64,000 bases of DNA, from NCBI RefSeq assembly GCF_004115925.1, contig NZ_SDDX01000010.1, positions 31,093 through 95,092 on the forward strand, read 5' to 3'. Source of the stretch: Lelliottia nimipressuralis (lineage in GTDB: Bacteria; Pseudomonadota; Gammaproteobacteria; Enterobacterales; Enterobacteriaceae). The position numbers were made by a program, and so were the translations under genes. Below, piece by piece: positions 10,355 through 20,362 of the stretch. Below the pieces are notes generated by a model that did not search any database, was not told where the DNA came from, and saw only the letters and a list, made by a program, of their open reading frames with translations. The first letter of the stretch is position 1. Each line of letters starts with the position of its first letter.

Positions 10355-10487
10355 GGCTTCTCTCCTGAAGGATATTTCTCTGCTAGTTCAGAGTACCGCA
10401 CTTTACGGAAAATTCCGTAACACCGCATCTTTTTGTGACGCCGACTACACTTTATTTTCATCAGGATAGTGACGCTGGCAGGAGCAT

Positions 10488-11249
10488 ATGACGCAAAAAA
10501 CCCGGCATTTTTCGCTCAAAATTTTGACGATTAACACACACAAAGGCTTCACGGCATTTAACCGCCGCTTCATTTTACCCGAGCTGCGTGACGCGGTACG
10601 TACCGTCGGCGCGGATATCGTGTGTCTGCAGGAAGTGATGGGCGCCCACGATATTCATCCGCTGCACGTCGAGAACTGGCCAGACACCACCCACTACGAA
10701 TTTCTGGCTGATACCATGTGGAGCGACTATGCCTATGGCCGCAACGCGGTCTACCCGGAAGGCCATCACGGCAACGCGGTGCTGTCGCGTTTTCCCATCG
10801 AACATTATGAGAATCACGACGTATCGGTGGGAGAAAGTGAAAAACGCGGGCTGCTTTACTGTCGGATAAAACCGCCGGATCTGGCCTTTCCGGTTCACGT
10901 GGGCTGCGTGCATCTCGGCCTGCGGGAAGCGCACCGCCAGGCACAGCTGCAGATGATGACCCGCTGGGTCAATTCGCTGCCGGATAACGATCCGGTGGTT
11001 ATCGCCGGTGATTTTAACGACTGGCGACAGCGCGCAAACCGCCCGCTGAAAGCCGATTCCGGGCTGGATGAGATTTTTACCCGGGCGCATGGCCGCCCGG
11101 CGCGCACCTTCCCGGTCAGTTTTCCTCTGCTGCGCCTGGATCGCATTTACGTCAAAAACGCCCACGCCAGCCATCCGAGCACCCTGGCGCTGCGCGGCTG
11201 GCGTCACCTGTCTGACCATGCCCCGTTAAGTGCGGAGATTCACTTATGA
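10488..11249 (+). CDS. ybhP: Endonuclease/exonuclease/phosphatase-family protein YbhP
   Basis: A 253-aa protein with the EEP (DNase I-like) metal-dependent fold. Visible motifs are LTINTHKG (12-19), VCLQEV with the metal-binding Glu, [24 protein letters not shown] and the C-terminal SDHAPL catalytic His. Its length equals that of E. coli YbhP; the substrate is unknown. It overlaps clsB by four bases (ATGA) and heads the ybhP-clsB-ybhN operon, so a role in phospholipid metabolism is plausible by context only. Confidence 0.95.
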   Translation: MTQKTRHFSLKILTINTHKGFTAFNRRFILPELRDAVRTVGADIVCLQEVMGAHDIHPLHVENWPDTTHYEFLADTMWSDYAYGRNAVYPEGHHGNAVLSRFPIEHYENHDVSVGESEKRGLLYCRIKPPDLAFPVHVGCVHLGLREAHRQAQLQMMTRWVNSLPDNDPVVIAGDFNDWRQRANRPLKADSGLDEIFTRAHGRPARTFPVSFPLLRLDRIYVKNAHASHPSTLALRGWRHLSDHAPLSAEIHL

Positions 11250-12487
11250 AAAGTTCATGGCGAGAAGGTAACCAAATTACGCTGCTGGAAAATGGCGATG
11301 AGTATTATCCCGCCGTTTTTGCTGCCCTCGATGCGGCAGAGCAAAAAGTTATTCTCGAAACGTTTATCTGGTTCGAGGACGACGTGGGCCGTCAACTCCA
11401 TCAGGCCGTGCTGCGCGCGGCTCAGCGCGGCGTCAAAGTCGAAGTGCTGCTCGACGGCTACGGTTCGCCCGACCTCAGCGATAGCTTCGTCAACGAGCTG
11501 ACCGCCGCAGGCGTGGTGTTCCGCTATTACGATCCGCGCCCGCCGCTCTTCGGCATGCGTACCAACGTCTTTCGCCGGATGCACCGCAAAATTGTGGTGG
11601 TGGATGGTAACGTCGCGTTCGTGGGCGGGATCAACTACTCCGACGAACACATGTCCGACTACGGCCCGGAGGCGAAGCAGGATTATGCGGTGAAAGTAGA
11701 AGGCCCGGTGGTGCAGGATATTTTACTCTTTGAGCTGGAAAATCTGCCGGGGCAGTCGGCGGTGCGCCGCTGGTGGAAACGCCATCATCGCCCGGAAGAA
11801 AACCGCCAGCCCGGGGAGGCGCAGGCGCTGTTTATCTGGCGCGATAACGACGAGCATCGGGACGATATTGAACGCCACTATCTGAAGATGCTCGCCAATG
11901 CGAAGCGCGAAGTGATCATCGCCAACGCCTATTTCTTCCCCGGCTACCGTCTGCTGCATGCCATGCGCAATGCCGCACGGCGTGGGGTGCGGGTCAAACT
12001 GATTGTACAGGGCGAGCCGGATATGCCGATTGTCACCGTCGGCGCGCGGCTGCTGTACGACTATCTGGTCAAAGGTGGCGTGCAGATTTACGAGTATCGC
12101 CGCCGCCCGCTGCACGGAAAAGTGGCGCTGATGGACGATCACTGGGCGACCGTTGGCTCCAGCAATCTCGATCCCCTGAGCCTGTCCCTTAATCTGGAGG
12201 CAAATCTGATCATCCACGATCGCGCATTTAACCAGACCCTGCGCGACAATCTTACGGGCATTATCGCTCGCGATTGCGTGCGGGTAGATGATTCGATGGT
12301 GCCGAAACGCACCTGGTGGAATCTGACCAAAAGCGTGGTGGTGTTCCACTTCCTGCGCCACTTCCCGGCGCTGGTGGGCTGGCTGCCGGCTCATACGCCC
12401 AAGCTCGCACTGGTGCCGGCGCCTGTTCAGCCGGAAATGGAGACCCAGGATCGGGTTGAAGCCGAAAACTCAGGGGTGAAACCGTAA
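11246..12487 (+). CDS. clsB: Cardiolipin synthase B
   Basis: A 413-aa phospholipase D superfamily enzyme that makes cardiolipin and, in E. coli, phosphatidylglycerol. Two HKD motifs are present: H113-x-K115-x4-D120 ([16 protein letters not shown]) and H290-x-K292-x4-D297 ([20 protein letters not shown]). Unlike ClsA it has no N-terminal transmembrane helices, in keeping with ClsB. Its start overlaps ybhP by four bases and its TAA shares one base with the ybhN ATG (TAATG), indicating tight coupling. Confidence 0.97.
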   Translation: MKSSWREGNQITLLENGDEYYPAVFAALDAAEQKVILETFIWFEDDVGRQLHQAVLRAAQRGVKVEVLLDGYGSPDLSDSFVNELTAAGVVFRYYDPRPPLFGMRTNVFRRMHRKIVVVDGNVAFVGGINYSDEHMSDYGPEAKQDYAVKVEGPVVQDILLFELENLPGQSAVRRWWKRHHRPEENRQPGEAQALFIWRDNDEHRDDIERHYLKMLANAKREVIIANAYFFPGYRLLHAMRNAARRGVRVKLIVQGEPDMPIVTVGARLLYDYLVKGGVQIYEYRRRPLHGKVALMDDHWATVGSSNLDPLSLSLNLEANLIIHDRAFNQTLRDNLTGIIARDCVRVDDSMVPKRTWWNLTKSVVVFHFLRHFPALVGWLPAHTPKLALVPAPVQPEMETQDRVEAENSGVKP

Positions 12488-13449
12488 TGAGCAAATCACA
12501 TCCGCGCTGGCGGCTGGCTAAACGCATTCTCACCTGGCTGTTTTTCATTGCCGTTGCCGTGCTGCTGGTGGTATACGCGCAGAAAATTGACTGGGAAGAG
12601 GTATGGAAAGTCATCCGCAACTACAACCGGCTGGTGCTGCTCAGCGCCGTCGGGCTGGTGATCGTCAGCTATCTGATTTACGGCTGCTACGACCTTCTAG
12701 GCCGCGCCTACTGCGGGCATAAGCTGGCGAAACGCCAGGTAATGCTGGTGTCGTTTATCTGTTACGCCTTTAACCTGACCCTCAGCACCTGGGTGGGCGG
12801 CATCGGCATGCGCTACCGCCTCTATTCGCGCCTCGGGCTGCCGGGCAGTACCATCACGCGCATTTTCTCGCTAAGCATCACCACAAACTGGCTCGGGTAT
12901 ATCCTGCTCGGCGGGGTGATTTTCACCATTGGCGTGGTGCAGCTTCCGGCCCACTGGTATATCGACGAAACGACGCTGCGGATTTTGGGCATCGTCCTGC
13001 TGCTGATCATCGCGGCGTATCTCTGGGCCTGCGCATTCGCTAAACGCCGTCATATGACCGTCAAAGGGCAGAAACTGGTGCTGCCATCGTGGAAGTTCGC
13101 GCTGGTGCAGATGGTGATCTCCAGCGCTAACTGGATGGTGATGGGGGCCATTATCTGGCTGCTGATTGGCGAAGAGGTGAACTATTTCTTCGTGCTTGGC
13201 GTGCTGCTGGTGAGCAGTATTGCCGGGGTAATTGTCCACATTCCGGCCGGTATCGGGGTGTTAGAAGCGGTGTTTATTGCCCTGCTGGCGGGGGAACACG
13301 TGTCCCACGGCACGATTATCGCGGCGCTGCTGGCCTATCGAATGTTGTACTACTTCCTGCCGCTGGCACTGGCGACGGTCGGCTATTTGATTCTGGAGAG
13401 TCGGGCGAAAAAGCTGCGGGCGAAGAATGAGAAAGCGATGGCGAAATAA
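12487..13449 (+). CDS. ybhN: Inner membrane protein YbhN (lysylphosphatidylglycerol synthase TM-region / UPF0104 family)
   Basis: A 320-aa polytopic membrane protein. About eight hydrophobic segments are visible, with the UPF0104 motifs TWVGGIGMRYRLYSRLGL, ITTNWLGYILLGG and HIPAGIGVLEAVF. The family resembles the flippase/transmembrane half of MprF but lacks the aminoacyl transferase domain. It is last in the ybhP-clsB-ybhN operon, so action on a phospholipid is an inference from context. It is slightly longer than E. coli YbhN (318 aa) at the basic C-terminus. Confidence 0.94.
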   Translation: MSKSHPRWRLAKRILTWLFFIAVAVLLVVYAQKIDWEEVWKVIRNYNRLVLLSAVGLVIVSYLIYGCYDLLGRAYCGHKLAKRQVMLVSFICYAFNLTLSTWVGGIGMRYRLYSRLGLPGSTITRIFSLSITTNWLGYILLGGVIFTIGVVQLPAHWYIDETTLRILGIVLLLIIAAYLWACAFAKRRHMTVKGQKLVLPSWKFALVQMVISSANWMVMGAIIWLLIGEEVNYFFVLGVLLVSSIAGVIVHIPAGIGVLEAVFIALLAGEHVSHGTIIAALLAYRMLYYFLPLALATVGYLILESRAKKLRAKNEKAMAK

Positions 13450-13491
13450 CGAAATCCGTGTGGCGGTCCACTGACCAAACGACGAGTTGCA

Positions 13492-13520
13492 TGCCCGGCA
13501 GGCGTAAACGCCGCCGGGCA
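13492..13520. repeat. REP-like hairpin between ybhN and ybhL
   Basis: TGCCCGGCAGGCG TAAA CGCCGCCGGGCA folds into a strong hairpin with one bulged base, in the convergent gap between ybhN and ybhL. It has no T-run, so it looks like an extragenic repeat more than a canonical terminator, though it may protect both 3' ends. Confidence 0.65.
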
Positions 13521-13526
13521 CAGCCA

Positions 13527-14234
13527 TCAGCGGCGGTTACCGAAAATCCGCAGCAGCATCAGGAACAGGTTGATGAAGTCCAAATAGAGCGTTAACGCGC
13601 CAAGAATGGCGTATTTACGCAGGTTACCGCTGTCACGCACGTCAATCTGCTCGCCGATGTTTTTCAGCTTCTGAGTGTCATACGCCGTCAGGCCGACAAA
13701 CACAATCACCCCGATGTACGTCACCGCCCACATCAGCGCTTCGCTTTTCAGCCAGAAGTTCACCAGCGACGCCAGCACAATCCCGATAAGCGCCATAAAC
13801 AGCATATTGCCGAAACCGCTCAAATCGCGTTTGGTGGTGTAGCCGTAGAGGCTCATGGCACCAAACATCCCACCGGCCACCACAAAGGTGCTGGCGATAG
13901 AGGAGTAGGTGTAGACGATAAAAATACTGGAGAGCGTCAGGCCAGTCAGCGCCGAATAGAGCATAAACAGCGTGGTCGCCATCCCCGCACTGAGCTTTTG
14001 CACCAGTCCGGAAAGCACAAACACCAGCGCCAGCTGGGCGATAATCAGCCCAAAGAAGGTGATTTTGCTGGAAAAGATAAACATCATCAGTTCGGGGGTA
14101 TTGGCTGCGTACCACGCGATAAACGCGGTTAACAGCAGGCCGCAGGTCATCCAGCCGTACACCTGCGCCATATAAGTTTGCAGGCCGCTACGCGTCTGCT
14201 GAACGATTGAATCCGAACGTGGAAATCGGTCCAT
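13527..14234 (-). CDS. ybhL: Bax inhibitor-1 family membrane protein YbhL
   Basis: A 235-aa inner-membrane protein of the BI-1/YccA/YbhL family with about seven transmembrane segments after a short cytoplasmic N-terminus (MDRFPRSDSIVQQTRSGLQT). The family signature region GLTAYDTQKLKNIGEQ near residues 180-195 contains the conserved aspartate of these calcium-leak/pH-sensor proteins. The length matches E. coli YbhL (234 aa). It is monocistronic between the moa operon end and a REP-like hairpin. Physiological role unknown. Confidence 0.95.
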   Translation of the reverse strand: MDRFPRSDSIVQQTRSGLQTYMAQVYGWMTCGLLLTAFIAWYAANTPELMMFIFSSKITFFGLIIAQLALVFVLSGLVQKLSAGMATTLFMLYSALTGLTLSSIFIVYTYSSIASTFVVAGGMFGAMSLYGYTTKRDLSGFGNMLFMALIGIVLASLVNFWLKSEALMWAVTYIGVIVFVGLTAYDTQKLKNIGEQIDVRDSGNLRKYAILGALTLYLDFINLFLMLLRIFGNRR

Positions 14235-14291
14235 GATAACTCCTGATTAAGTGGGCACACCTTTTAAGATTAACACATCCGCGCCATCCGG

Positions 14292-14744
14292 TTACCAGCG
14301 GCTGGCAGCCTGCTTGTCGCTGTCACGCGATTCCACCCAGCGTTCCCCTTCCGGTGTGGCTTCACGCTTCCAGAACGGCGCGCGGGTTTTGAGATAATCC
14401 ATAATAAATTCACCGGCATCGAACGCGCTACCGCGATGCGAGCTGGTGACGCCAACAAAGACAATCTCTTCGCCAGGCCACATTTCGCCGACGCGGTGAA
14501 TAACCGTGACACGACCAAGTGGCCAGCGCTGACGGGCCTCTTCCACGATAGTGGCAAGCGACTTTTCCGTCATCCCCGGATAATACTCGAGGGTCAGCGC
14601 GCTCACACTCTCCCCCAGATTATGGTTCCGGACTTTACCGGTAAACGTCACCACCGCGCCGTCTTCGTCGCGCTCGGCCAGCCAGCTGTATTCCGTGCCG
14701 ACATTAAAGCGTTCCGGTCCAACAATAATCCGCGTGTCAGACAT
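14292..14744 (-). CDS. moaE: Molybdopterin synthase catalytic subunit MoaE
   Basis: The 150-aa large subunit of molybdopterin synthase, which inserts sulfur from the MoaD thiocarboxylate into precursor Z (cPMP). Typical segments are GAVVTFTGKVRNHN, LTLEYYPGMTEK, HRVGEMWPGEE and VGVTSSHRGSAF, followed by the MDYLKTRAPFWKRE lysine-containing active-site region. The length equals that of E. coli MoaE. It lies two bases after the moaD stop and is the last gene of moaABCDE. Confidence 0.97.
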   Translation of the reverse strand: MSDTRIIVGPERFNVGTEYSWLAERDEDGAVVTFTGKVRNHNLGESVSALTLEYYPGMTEKSLATIVEEARQRWPLGRVTVIHRVGEMWPGEEIVFVGVTSSHRGSAFDAGEFIMDYLKTRAPFWKREATPEGERWVESRDSDKQAASRW

Positions 14745-14746
14745 GA

Positions 14747-14992
14747 TTAACCCCCTGTAACTGGCGGGAAAAACGCCACTTCATCACCGGCGTTAAGCGG
14801 ATGGGAAAACTCCACCAGCGTCTGATTCACTGCCGCCAGCAGTTTTCCCTCTTCGAGCGCCAGCGCCCAGCGATCGCCTTGCGCCGCCAGATGGGCACGC
14901 AGGGCTTCGACGTTGTCGAACGGCGTCTCGAGGGTCAGGCTGTCGGTATTGACAAGCTCTCGCACCTGAGCAAAAAAAAGCACTTTAATCAT
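14747..14992 (-). CDS. moaD: Molybdopterin synthase sulfur carrier subunit MoaD
   Basis: An 81-aa ubiquitin-fold sulfur carrier starting [14 protein letters not shown] and ending FFPPVTGG; the C-terminal Gly-Gly is adenylated by MoeB and then thiocarboxylated. I placed the start at the ATG at 14992, which overlaps moaC by eight bases and gives the E. coli length; a longer upstream frame exists but has no family support. It is followed after two bases by moaE, its complex partner. Confidence 0.97.
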   Translation of the reverse strand: MIKVLFFAQVRELVNTDSLTLETPFDNVEALRAHLAAQGDRWALALEEGKLLAAVNQTLVEFSHPLNAGDEVAFFPPVTGG

Positions 14993-15470
14993 GATTGTCC
15001 GCCCTGAAATCACCGGATTTGCCGCCGCTTTTCGCCAGCAGACGAACCGGGCCAATCACCATATCCTTCTGCACCGCTTTGCACATATCGTAAATGGTGA
15101 GCGCCGCAACAGAGGCCGCCGTTAAGGCCTCCATCTCGACGCCTGTTTTGCCGGTCAGACGGCACAACGTCTCGATACGCACGCGGTTGTGCTCCGGCTC
15201 AGCCTGCAGGCTCACTTCAACCTTGCTGAGCATCAGCGGGTGACACAGCGGGATAAGATCCCAGGTGCGTTTTGCAGCCTGAATTCCGGCGATACGCGCA
15301 GTAGCGAAAACGTCACCCTTGTGGTGGCTGCCGTCGATAATCATCGCCAGGGTTTCTGGCAACATGGTTACGAAAGCCTCGGCGCGCGCTTCACGCACCG
15401 TTTCGGCCTTGGCGGAAACATCCACCATATGCGCTTCGCCAGCGGCGTTAATGTGGGTCAATTGCGACAT
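14985..15470 (-). CDS. moaC: Cyclic pyranopterin monophosphate synthase MoaC
   Basis: A 161-aa enzyme that, after MoaA, converts 3',8-cyclo-GTP to cPMP. Conserved stretches are [36 protein letters not shown] and [24 protein letters not shown] with the catalytic Lys near KAVQKDM. The length equals that of E. coli MoaC. It overlaps moaD at its 3' end and starts three bases after moaB. Confidence 0.97.
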   Translation of the reverse strand: MSQLTHINAAGEAHMVDVSAKAETVREARAEAFVTMLPETLAMIIDGSHHKGDVFATARIAGIQAAKRTWDLIPLCHPLMLSKVEVSLQAEPEHNRVRIETLCRLTGKTGVEMEALTAASVAALTIYDMCKAVQKDMVIGPVRLLAKSGGKSGDFRADNHD

Positions 15471-15473
15471 AGC

Positions 15474-15986
15474 TTATTTCTTCAAATGAGGATGAAAATT
15501 ACACGGACGAGTGCGAGCATCCAGCTGCGGAGCGATGATGTTCTCCCACGCGGTGCGGCAAGCTTTGGTAGAGCCTGGCATGGCGAAAATCAGGGTGTTG
15601 TTGGCGATCCCGGCCACGGCGCGCGACTGAAGCGTGGACGTACCGATCTCCTCAAAGGAGAGCATCCGGAACACTTCGCCAAAGCCCTGGATTTCGCGGT
15701 CGAAGAGCGGGAGCAGCGCTTCTGGCGCCTGATCGCCTGCGGTAAAACCGGTGCCGCCGGTGATCAGTACCACCTGCACCTCTGCGCTGGCGATCCACTG
15801 GGAGACCTGAGCGCGAATGGCGTAGCGATTCTCTTTCACTATCGCTTTATCAATGATGCTGTGCCCCGCCTCGTGGGCGGCGTCGCGCAGCCAGTGGCCG
15901 GAGGTGTCATCCTCCTCACCACGGCGCTCAGAAACGGTAAGAATAGCAATACGCGTCGGAATAAATTCAGCGCTGACCTGACTCAT
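15474..15986 (-). CDS. moaB: Molybdenum cofactor biosynthesis protein MoaB
   Basis: A 170-aa MogA/MoaB-fold protein (molybdopterin-binding family). The phosphate-binding motif LITGGTGFTAGDQAPEAL and FAMPGSTKACRTAWENI are present. MoaB is not essential for cofactor synthesis in E. coli and may adenylate molybdopterin under some conditions. It is the second gene of the moa operon, 22 bases after moaA. Confidence 0.96.
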   Translation of the reverse strand: MSQVSAEFIPTRIAILTVSERRGEEDDTSGHWLRDAAHEAGHSIIDKAIVKENRYAIRAQVSQWIASAEVQVVLITGGTGFTAGDQAPEALLPLFDREIQGFGEVFRMLSFEEIGTSTLQSRAVAGIANNTLIFAMPGSTKACRTAWENIIAPQLDARTRPCNFHPHLKK

Positions 15987-16008
15987 TTTCTGGTTCCTTT
16001 TAAGCCGA

Positions 16009-16998
16009 TTACCCGCCGATGTAAGACAGGTTTTGTGTAATCCCGGTGTCGCCCTGATGCAGGAAATGGGTCTGTTTTTTATGCGTCAGAGCAGCAGAAA
16101 TGCGCGCTTCGAGGGCCTCCTGCTGCGCATCGTCTTCCAGCAGATCGCGAAGATCCACGCCGCCGTCGCCGAACAGACACAAATGCAGCTTGCCCACAGA
16201 CGAGACGCGCAGACGGTTGCAGGTGGCGCAGAAGTCTTTCTCATAGGGCATGATAAGCCCTATTTCCCCTTCATAATCCGGGTGACAAAAGACCTGCGCA
16301 GGGCCGTCGCTACGTTGGCGAATCTGGTGGATCCAGCCGCGCTTCAGCAGCGCATCGCGCAGCACCATGCCGGAGATGTGATGACGACGGAACAGGTCGC
16401 TGCCCTCGCCCGTCTCCATCAGCTCAATAAAACGCAGTTGAATGCGGCGGGGTTTGACCCACGCGAGGAAGGTGTCGAGCTGGTGATGGTTTACATCGCG
16501 CATCAGCACCGTATTGACTTTGACTTTGTCGAAACCGGCTTCGAACGCCGCATCGATGCCCTGCATCACCTGGCGAAACTTATCCTGCCCGGTGATGGCG
16601 TGAAACTGGCGTGCATCGAGGCTGTCGACGCTGACGTTGATGGCCGTGAGACCCGCATCGCGCCACTGGGCCACATCGCGGGCTAAGCGATAGCCATTGG
16701 TGGTGACGGCGATTTGGCGAATGTTCTCGTTTTCACGGATAGCGGCGATGATGTCGGGAAAATCACGACGCAGAGAGGGTTCGCCACCCGTGAGACGCAC
16801 TTTTTCCGTGCCAAGCTCAGAAAACGCACGCGTGACGCGGCGCACTTCCTCGACGGAAAGAAATCCGTTATTGGTGACGCTGCCCGGCTTGTAGCCGTCT
16901 GGCAGGCAATAGGTGCAACGAAAATTGCACACATCGGTAATCGACAGACGTAAATAGAAAAACTTACGCGCGAAAGCATCTGTGAGTTGAGAAGCCAT
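16009..16998 (-). CDS. moaA: GTP 3',8-cyclase MoaA (radical SAM)
   Basis: A 329-aa radical SAM enzyme that catalyses the first step of molybdenum cofactor synthesis (GTP to 3',8-cyclo-GTP). The SAM-binding 4Fe-4S motif is CNFRCTYC (C24, C28, C31). The second cluster that binds GTP is at FCATCNR plus the later Cys in GKLHLCLFG, and the protein ends with the functional Gly-Gly. I chose the ATG at 16998 (MASQLTDAF) with AAAGGTG upstream; a GTG six bases earlier is also in frame. The leader carries a riboswitch-like element and a ModE box. Confidence 0.97.
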   Translation of the reverse strand: MASQLTDAFARKFFYLRLSITDVCNFRCTYCLPDGYKPGSVTNNGFLSVEEVRRVTRAFSELGTEKVRLTGGEPSLRRDFPDIIAAIRENENIRQIAVTTNGYRLARDVAQWRDAGLTAINVSVDSLDARQFHAITGQDKFRQVMQGIDAAFEAGFDKVKVNTVLMRDVNHHQLDTFLAWVKPRRIQLRFIELMETGEGSDLFRRHHISGMVLRDALLKRGWIHQIRQRSDGPAQVFCHPDYEGEIGLIMPYEKDFCATCNRLRVSSVGKLHLCLFGDGGVDLRDLLEDDAQQEALEARISAALTHKKQTHFLHQGDTGITQNLSYIGG

Positions 16999-16999
16999 G

Positions 17000-17110
17000 T
17001 ACACCTTTCCAGTACGGGAGGCACAGTCATTTCTTTCTGTACCCTGGTGACGTTTCCGTCACGGCCAGGGCGCCATATCGTGTGACACAGGCGCCAGGGC
17101 TAGAGTGTAT
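17000..17110 (-). promoter_or_regulatory. Moco riboswitch (moaA leader), approximate limits
   Basis: The leader between moaA and its promoter is GC-rich and structured on the minus strand: CCTGGCGCCTGTGTCACACG, GGCGCCCTGGCCGTGACGGA, AACGTCACCAGGG, then CTGTGCCTCCCGTACTGG next to the ribosome-binding AAAGGTG. GTGACG/CGTCAC and CCTGG/CCAGG can pair. E. coli moaA has a Moco RNA motif at this position with the same final CTCCCG...GGAAAGGTG block beside the start. Identification is by position and remembered similarity, not by a covariance search. Confidence 0.7.
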
Positions 17111-17128
17111 GTTTTCAAATTTGAAAAC
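17111..17128. promoter_or_regulatory. 18-bp perfect palindrome upstream of moaA, regulator unknown
   Basis: GTTTTCAAATTTGAAAAC is fully self-complementary and sits just upstream of the riboswitch region, near the likely moaA promoter. It is neither the ModE (CGTTATAT-N8-ATATAACG) nor the FNR (TTGAT-N4-ATCAA) pattern. It may be an operator; the binding protein is not recognised. Confidence 0.5.
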
Positions 17129-17181
17129 GTGGGTTATGCCGATAGTAGCGCGGAAACGGCGCTTTCGCCATTCGCCGATTT

Positions 17182-17205
17182 CGCTATATAATTATATATA
17201 TAGCG
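17182..17205 (-). promoter_or_regulatory. ModE-molybdate binding site of moaA
   Basis: CGCTATAT-N8-ATATAGCG is an inverted repeat with the same 8+8+8 geometry as the modA site at 50758. In E. coli ModE-molybdate activates moaA from such a site. The divergent ybhK start is about 140 bases away. Confidence 0.8.
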
Positions 17206-17346
17206 ACCTGATCGTGCACTTTCACTACAGAATACGTAAAAATCAATGTTTCGCATTGATATACGTCATTTTGACAGGGGTCGGGCATCGTCTTTTAGGG
17301 GTAGTTGGGTTACTGTTACGCGGATCAAATGTCATAAGGAATCTGT

Positions 17347-18255
17347 ATGCGCAATCGCACTTTTGCGGATCTTGACCGTGTGGTCGCTCTCGGCGGAGGG
17401 CATGGGCTGGGGCGGGTTATGTCGTCATTATCCTCGCTGGGCTCCAGGCTCACCGGGATCGTGACCACCACCGATAACGGTGGCTCAACAGGTCGTATTC
17501 GTCGTTCAGAAGGCGGTATCGCCTGGGGCGATATGCGTAACTGTCTTAACCAGTTAATTACCGAACAAAGCGTCGCATCGGCGATGTTTGAGTATCGTTT
17601 TGGCGGTAACGGGGAACTTTCCGGGCATAACCTCGGAAATCTGATGTTAAAGGCGCTGGATCACCTGAGCGTGCGCCCGCTTGAGGCGATCAATTTAATC
17701 CGAAATCTGCTGAAAGTGGATGCTTTCCTGATTCCTATGTCGGAACAACCGGTCGATTTGATGGCGATCGACATGGAAGGGCATGAAGTTTACGGCGAGG
17801 TCAATATTGACCAGCTGGTAGTCCCCCCCAAAGAGCTGATGACCTACCCTACTGTTCCCGCCACGCGCGAAGCGGTGGAAGCAATCAGCGAGGCGGATCT
17901 GATCCTCATCGGCCCTGGCAGTTTTTACACCAGCCTGATGCCGCTGCTGCTGGTAAAAGAGCTGGCTCAGGCGCTGCGCAGAACCCCCGCGCCGATGGTG
18001 TATATCGGTAATCTGGGGAAAGAGCTAAGCCCTGCCGCCGCCAGCCTTTCGCTTGCCGATAAACTCAATCTGATGGAGCAGTACGTCGGTAAAAAAATTA
18101 TCGACGGCGTGGTTGTAGGGCCGAAGGTGGATGTTTCAGGTATGGAAGGCCGTGTGGTGGTGCAGACAGAGCTGGAAGCGAGTGATATTAAATATCGCCA
18201 CGACCGGCATTTGCTGCGCCTGGCGCTGGAAAAAGCGATTCAGGCGTTGGGATAA
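17347..18255 (+). CDS. ybhK: YvcK/CofD-family protein YbhK
   Basis: A 302-aa cytoplasmic protein of the gluconeogenesis factor family (YvcK, UDP-sugar binding). The N-terminal [16 protein letters not shown] and [15 protein letters not shown] motifs form the nucleotide-sugar pocket, with [23 protein letters not shown] and [14 protein letters not shown] further on. The length equals that of E. coli YbhK. In Bacillus YvcK affects cell shape on gluconeogenic carbon; the enteric function is unclear. It starts at an ATG behind AAGGA and is divergent from moaA. Confidence 0.95.
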   Translation: MRNRTFADLDRVVALGGGHGLGRVMSSLSSLGSRLTGIVTTTDNGGSTGRIRRSEGGIAWGDMRNCLNQLITEQSVASAMFEYRFGGNGELSGHNLGNLMLKALDHLSVRPLEAINLIRNLLKVDAFLIPMSEQPVDLMAIDMEGHEVYGEVNIDQLVVPPKELMTYPTVPATREAVEAISEADLILIGPGSFYTSLMPLLLVKELAQALRRTPAPMVYIGNLGKELSPAAASLSLADKLNLMEQYVGKKIIDGVVVGPKVDVSGMEGRVVVQTELEASDIKYRHDRHLLRLALEKAIQALG

Positions 18256-18263
18256 CCGAACTG

Positions 18264-18338
18264 CGCCCGGTGGCGGTACGCTAACCGGGCCGACAACGCA
18301 TCCGAACGGTTAGCCGGGCAGACGCAATGCCGCCCGGC
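18264..18338. repeat. BIME-like pair of REP hairpins between ybhK and uvrB
   Basis: Two GC-rich inverted repeats: GCCCGGT...ACCGGGC (18264-18290) and GCCGGGC...GCCCGGC (18313-18338). They fill the convergent ybhK/uvrB gap and have no T-run. They resemble bacterial interspersed mosaic elements. Confidence 0.75.
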
Positions 18339-18346
18339 AACGCGAG

Positions 18347-20362
18347 TTACGACGCCGCGATAAACAGATCGCGCAGCTTATGCAGCTGATCGCGAAGTTG
18401 CGCCGCCTCTTCAAACTCCAGATTCTGCGCATGCTGCATCATCTGCCCTTCCAGTTCGTGGATTTTCTGCTGCAGCGCTTTCGGTGTCAGCAGCACTTCC
18501 ACCGCATCAGCCTCAACCGGATGACGCGCTTTTCCGCGGCCTTTGGTTTTCGCAATCCCCTGACCCAGCGCCAGAATATCCACCACTTTCTTGTTCAGCC
18601 CCTGTGGGGTGATGCCATGCTCTTCGTTGTACTGCTGCTGTTTCTCACGACGACGTTCCGTTTCGCCGATCGCTTTCGCCATCGACGCCGTAATTTTGTC
18701 ACCGTACAGAATCGCTTTCCCGTTGATGTTACGCGCCGCGCGGCCAATGGTCTGAATCAGGGAGCGCTCAGAACGCAGGAAGCCCTCTTTGTCGGCATCC
18801 AGAATCGCCACCAGCGACACCTCTGGCATGTCGAGACCTTCTCGCAACAGGTTGATCCCCACCAGCACGTCAAACTCGCCAAGACGTAAATCGCGAATGA
18901 TCTCCATACGCTCAACGGTATCGATATCCGAGTGCAGATAGCGCACGCGCTCCCCGTGCTCTTCCAGATATTCGGTCAAGTCTTCCGCCATACGTTTGGT
19001 CAGCGTGGTGACCAGCACACGCTCGTTAACCGATGCGCGAGCGCGGATCTCTGAGAGCAGATCGTCCACCTGCGTTCCCACCGGGCGAACTTCGATAATA
19101 GGGTCCAGCAGGCCCGTTGGACGTACCACCTGATCGATAACTTCATCACCGGATTTCTCCAGCTCGTAGTTACCCGGCGTGGCCGACACATAAATCGTTT
19201 GCGGGGCCAGCGCCTCGAACTCTTCAAATTTCATCGGGCGGTTATCGAGCGCCGACGGCAGACGGAAACCGTACTCCACCAGCGTCTCTTTACGTGCGCG
19301 GTCACCGCGATACATGCCGCCGATCTGCGGAATGGTGACGTGAGATTCGTCTACCACCAGCAGACCGTCAGCCGGGAGATAATCGAACAGGGTCGGCGGT
19401 GCCTCGCCAGGACCACGCCCGGAGAGATAGCGCGAGTAGTTTTCGATGCCCGAGCAGTAACCCAGCTCGTTCATCATCTCTAGATCGAACTGCGTACGCT
19501 GGCTCAGGCGCTGCTCTTCGAGCAGTTTGTTATTAGCCAGAAGCACCTTACGACGGTCCGCAAGCTCCACTTTGATCTCTTCCATCGCCTGTACGATACG
19601 CTCGCGCGGGGTAACGTAGTGGGTTTTCGGGTAGATGGTAAAGCGCTGAATCACCGACTCAACGTGGCCAGTCAGCGGATCAAACAGCGACAGACGCTCG
19701 ACTTCCTCGTCAAACAGCTCAACGCGCAGGGCCAGATCGTCGGATTCTGCCGGGAAGATGTCGATCACTTCGCCGCGCACGCGGAAAGTACCACGCTGGA
19801 ACGCCTGATCGTTACGGGCATACTGCAGCTCTGCCAGACGGCGTAAAATCGCGCGCTGATCGATAATCATCCCGATGGTCAGGTGCAGCATCATCTTGAG
19901 GTAAAGATCCGGGTCGCCCAGACCATAGATGGCGGAGACCGACGCCACCACGATCACATCCCGACGCTCAAGCAGCGCTTTCGTCGCCGACAGACGCATC
20001 TGTTCGATATGTTCGTTGACCGAAGCATCCTTCTCGATAAAGGTGTCTGAGCTGGGTACGTAGGCTTCCGGCTGGTAGTAATCGTAGTAGGAGACGAAAT
20101 ATTCAACCGCGTTTTCCGGGAAGAACTCTTTCATCTCGCCATACAGCTGCGCCGCCAGCGTTTTGTTGGGGGCCAGCACCATCGTCGGGCGCTGCAGATC
20201 CGCAATCACGTTGGCAACGGTAAAGGTTTTGCCCGAACCGGTCACACCCAGCAGGGTCTGGTGCGCCAGCCCGTCTTCCAGCCCCTCTTTCAGGCGACGG
20301 ATCGCATCCGGCTGATCGCCAGACGGACGGAAAGCAGAATTCAATTTGAACAATTTACTCAT
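18347..20362 (-). CDS. uvrB: Excinuclease ABC subunit UvrB
   Basis: The 671-aa damage-verifying subunit of nucleotide excision repair, which partners with UvrA and UvrC. Motifs are Walker A GVTGSGKT (about 38-45), the DNA-gripping beta-hairpin [22 protein letters not shown], helicase motifs DESHV, SATPG and QTIGRAARN, and the C-terminal UvrC-binding coiled coil ([22 protein letters not shown]). I chose the ATG at 20362 ([11 protein letters not shown]) as in E. coli; an in-frame TTG lies nine bases upstream. A LexA box 76 bases upstream predicts SOS induction. Confidence 0.97.
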   Translation of the reverse strand: MSKLFKLNSAFRPSGDQPDAIRRLKEGLEDGLAHQTLLGVTGSGKTFTVANVIADLQRPTMVLAPNKTLAAQLYGEMKEFFPENAVEYFVSYYDYYQPEAYVPSSDTFIEKDASVNEHIEQMRLSATKALLERRDVIVVASVSAIYGLGDPDLYLKMMLHLTIGMIIDQRAILRRLAELQYARNDQAFQRGTFRVRGEVIDIFPAESDDLALRVELFDEEVERLSLFDPLTGHVESVIQRFTIYPKTHYVTPRERIVQAMEEIKVELADRRKVLLANNKLLEEQRLSQRTQFDLEMMNELGYCSGIENYSRYLSGRGPGEAPPTLFDYLPADGLLVVDESHVTIPQIGGMYRGDRARKETLVEYGFRLPSALDNRPMKFEEFEALAPQTIYVSATPGNYELEKSGDEVIDQVVRPTGLLDPIIEVRPVGTQVDDLLSEIRARASVNERVLVTTLTKRMAEDLTEYLEEHGERVRYLHSDIDTVERMEIIRDLRLGEFDVLVGINLLREGLDMPEVSLVAILDADKEGFLRSERSLIQTIGRAARNINGKAILYGDKITASMAKAIGETERRREKQQQYNEEHGITPQGLNKKVVDILALGQGIAKTKGRGKARHPVEADAVEVLLTPKALQQKIHELEGQMMQHAQNLEFEEAAQLRDQLHKLRDLFIAAS

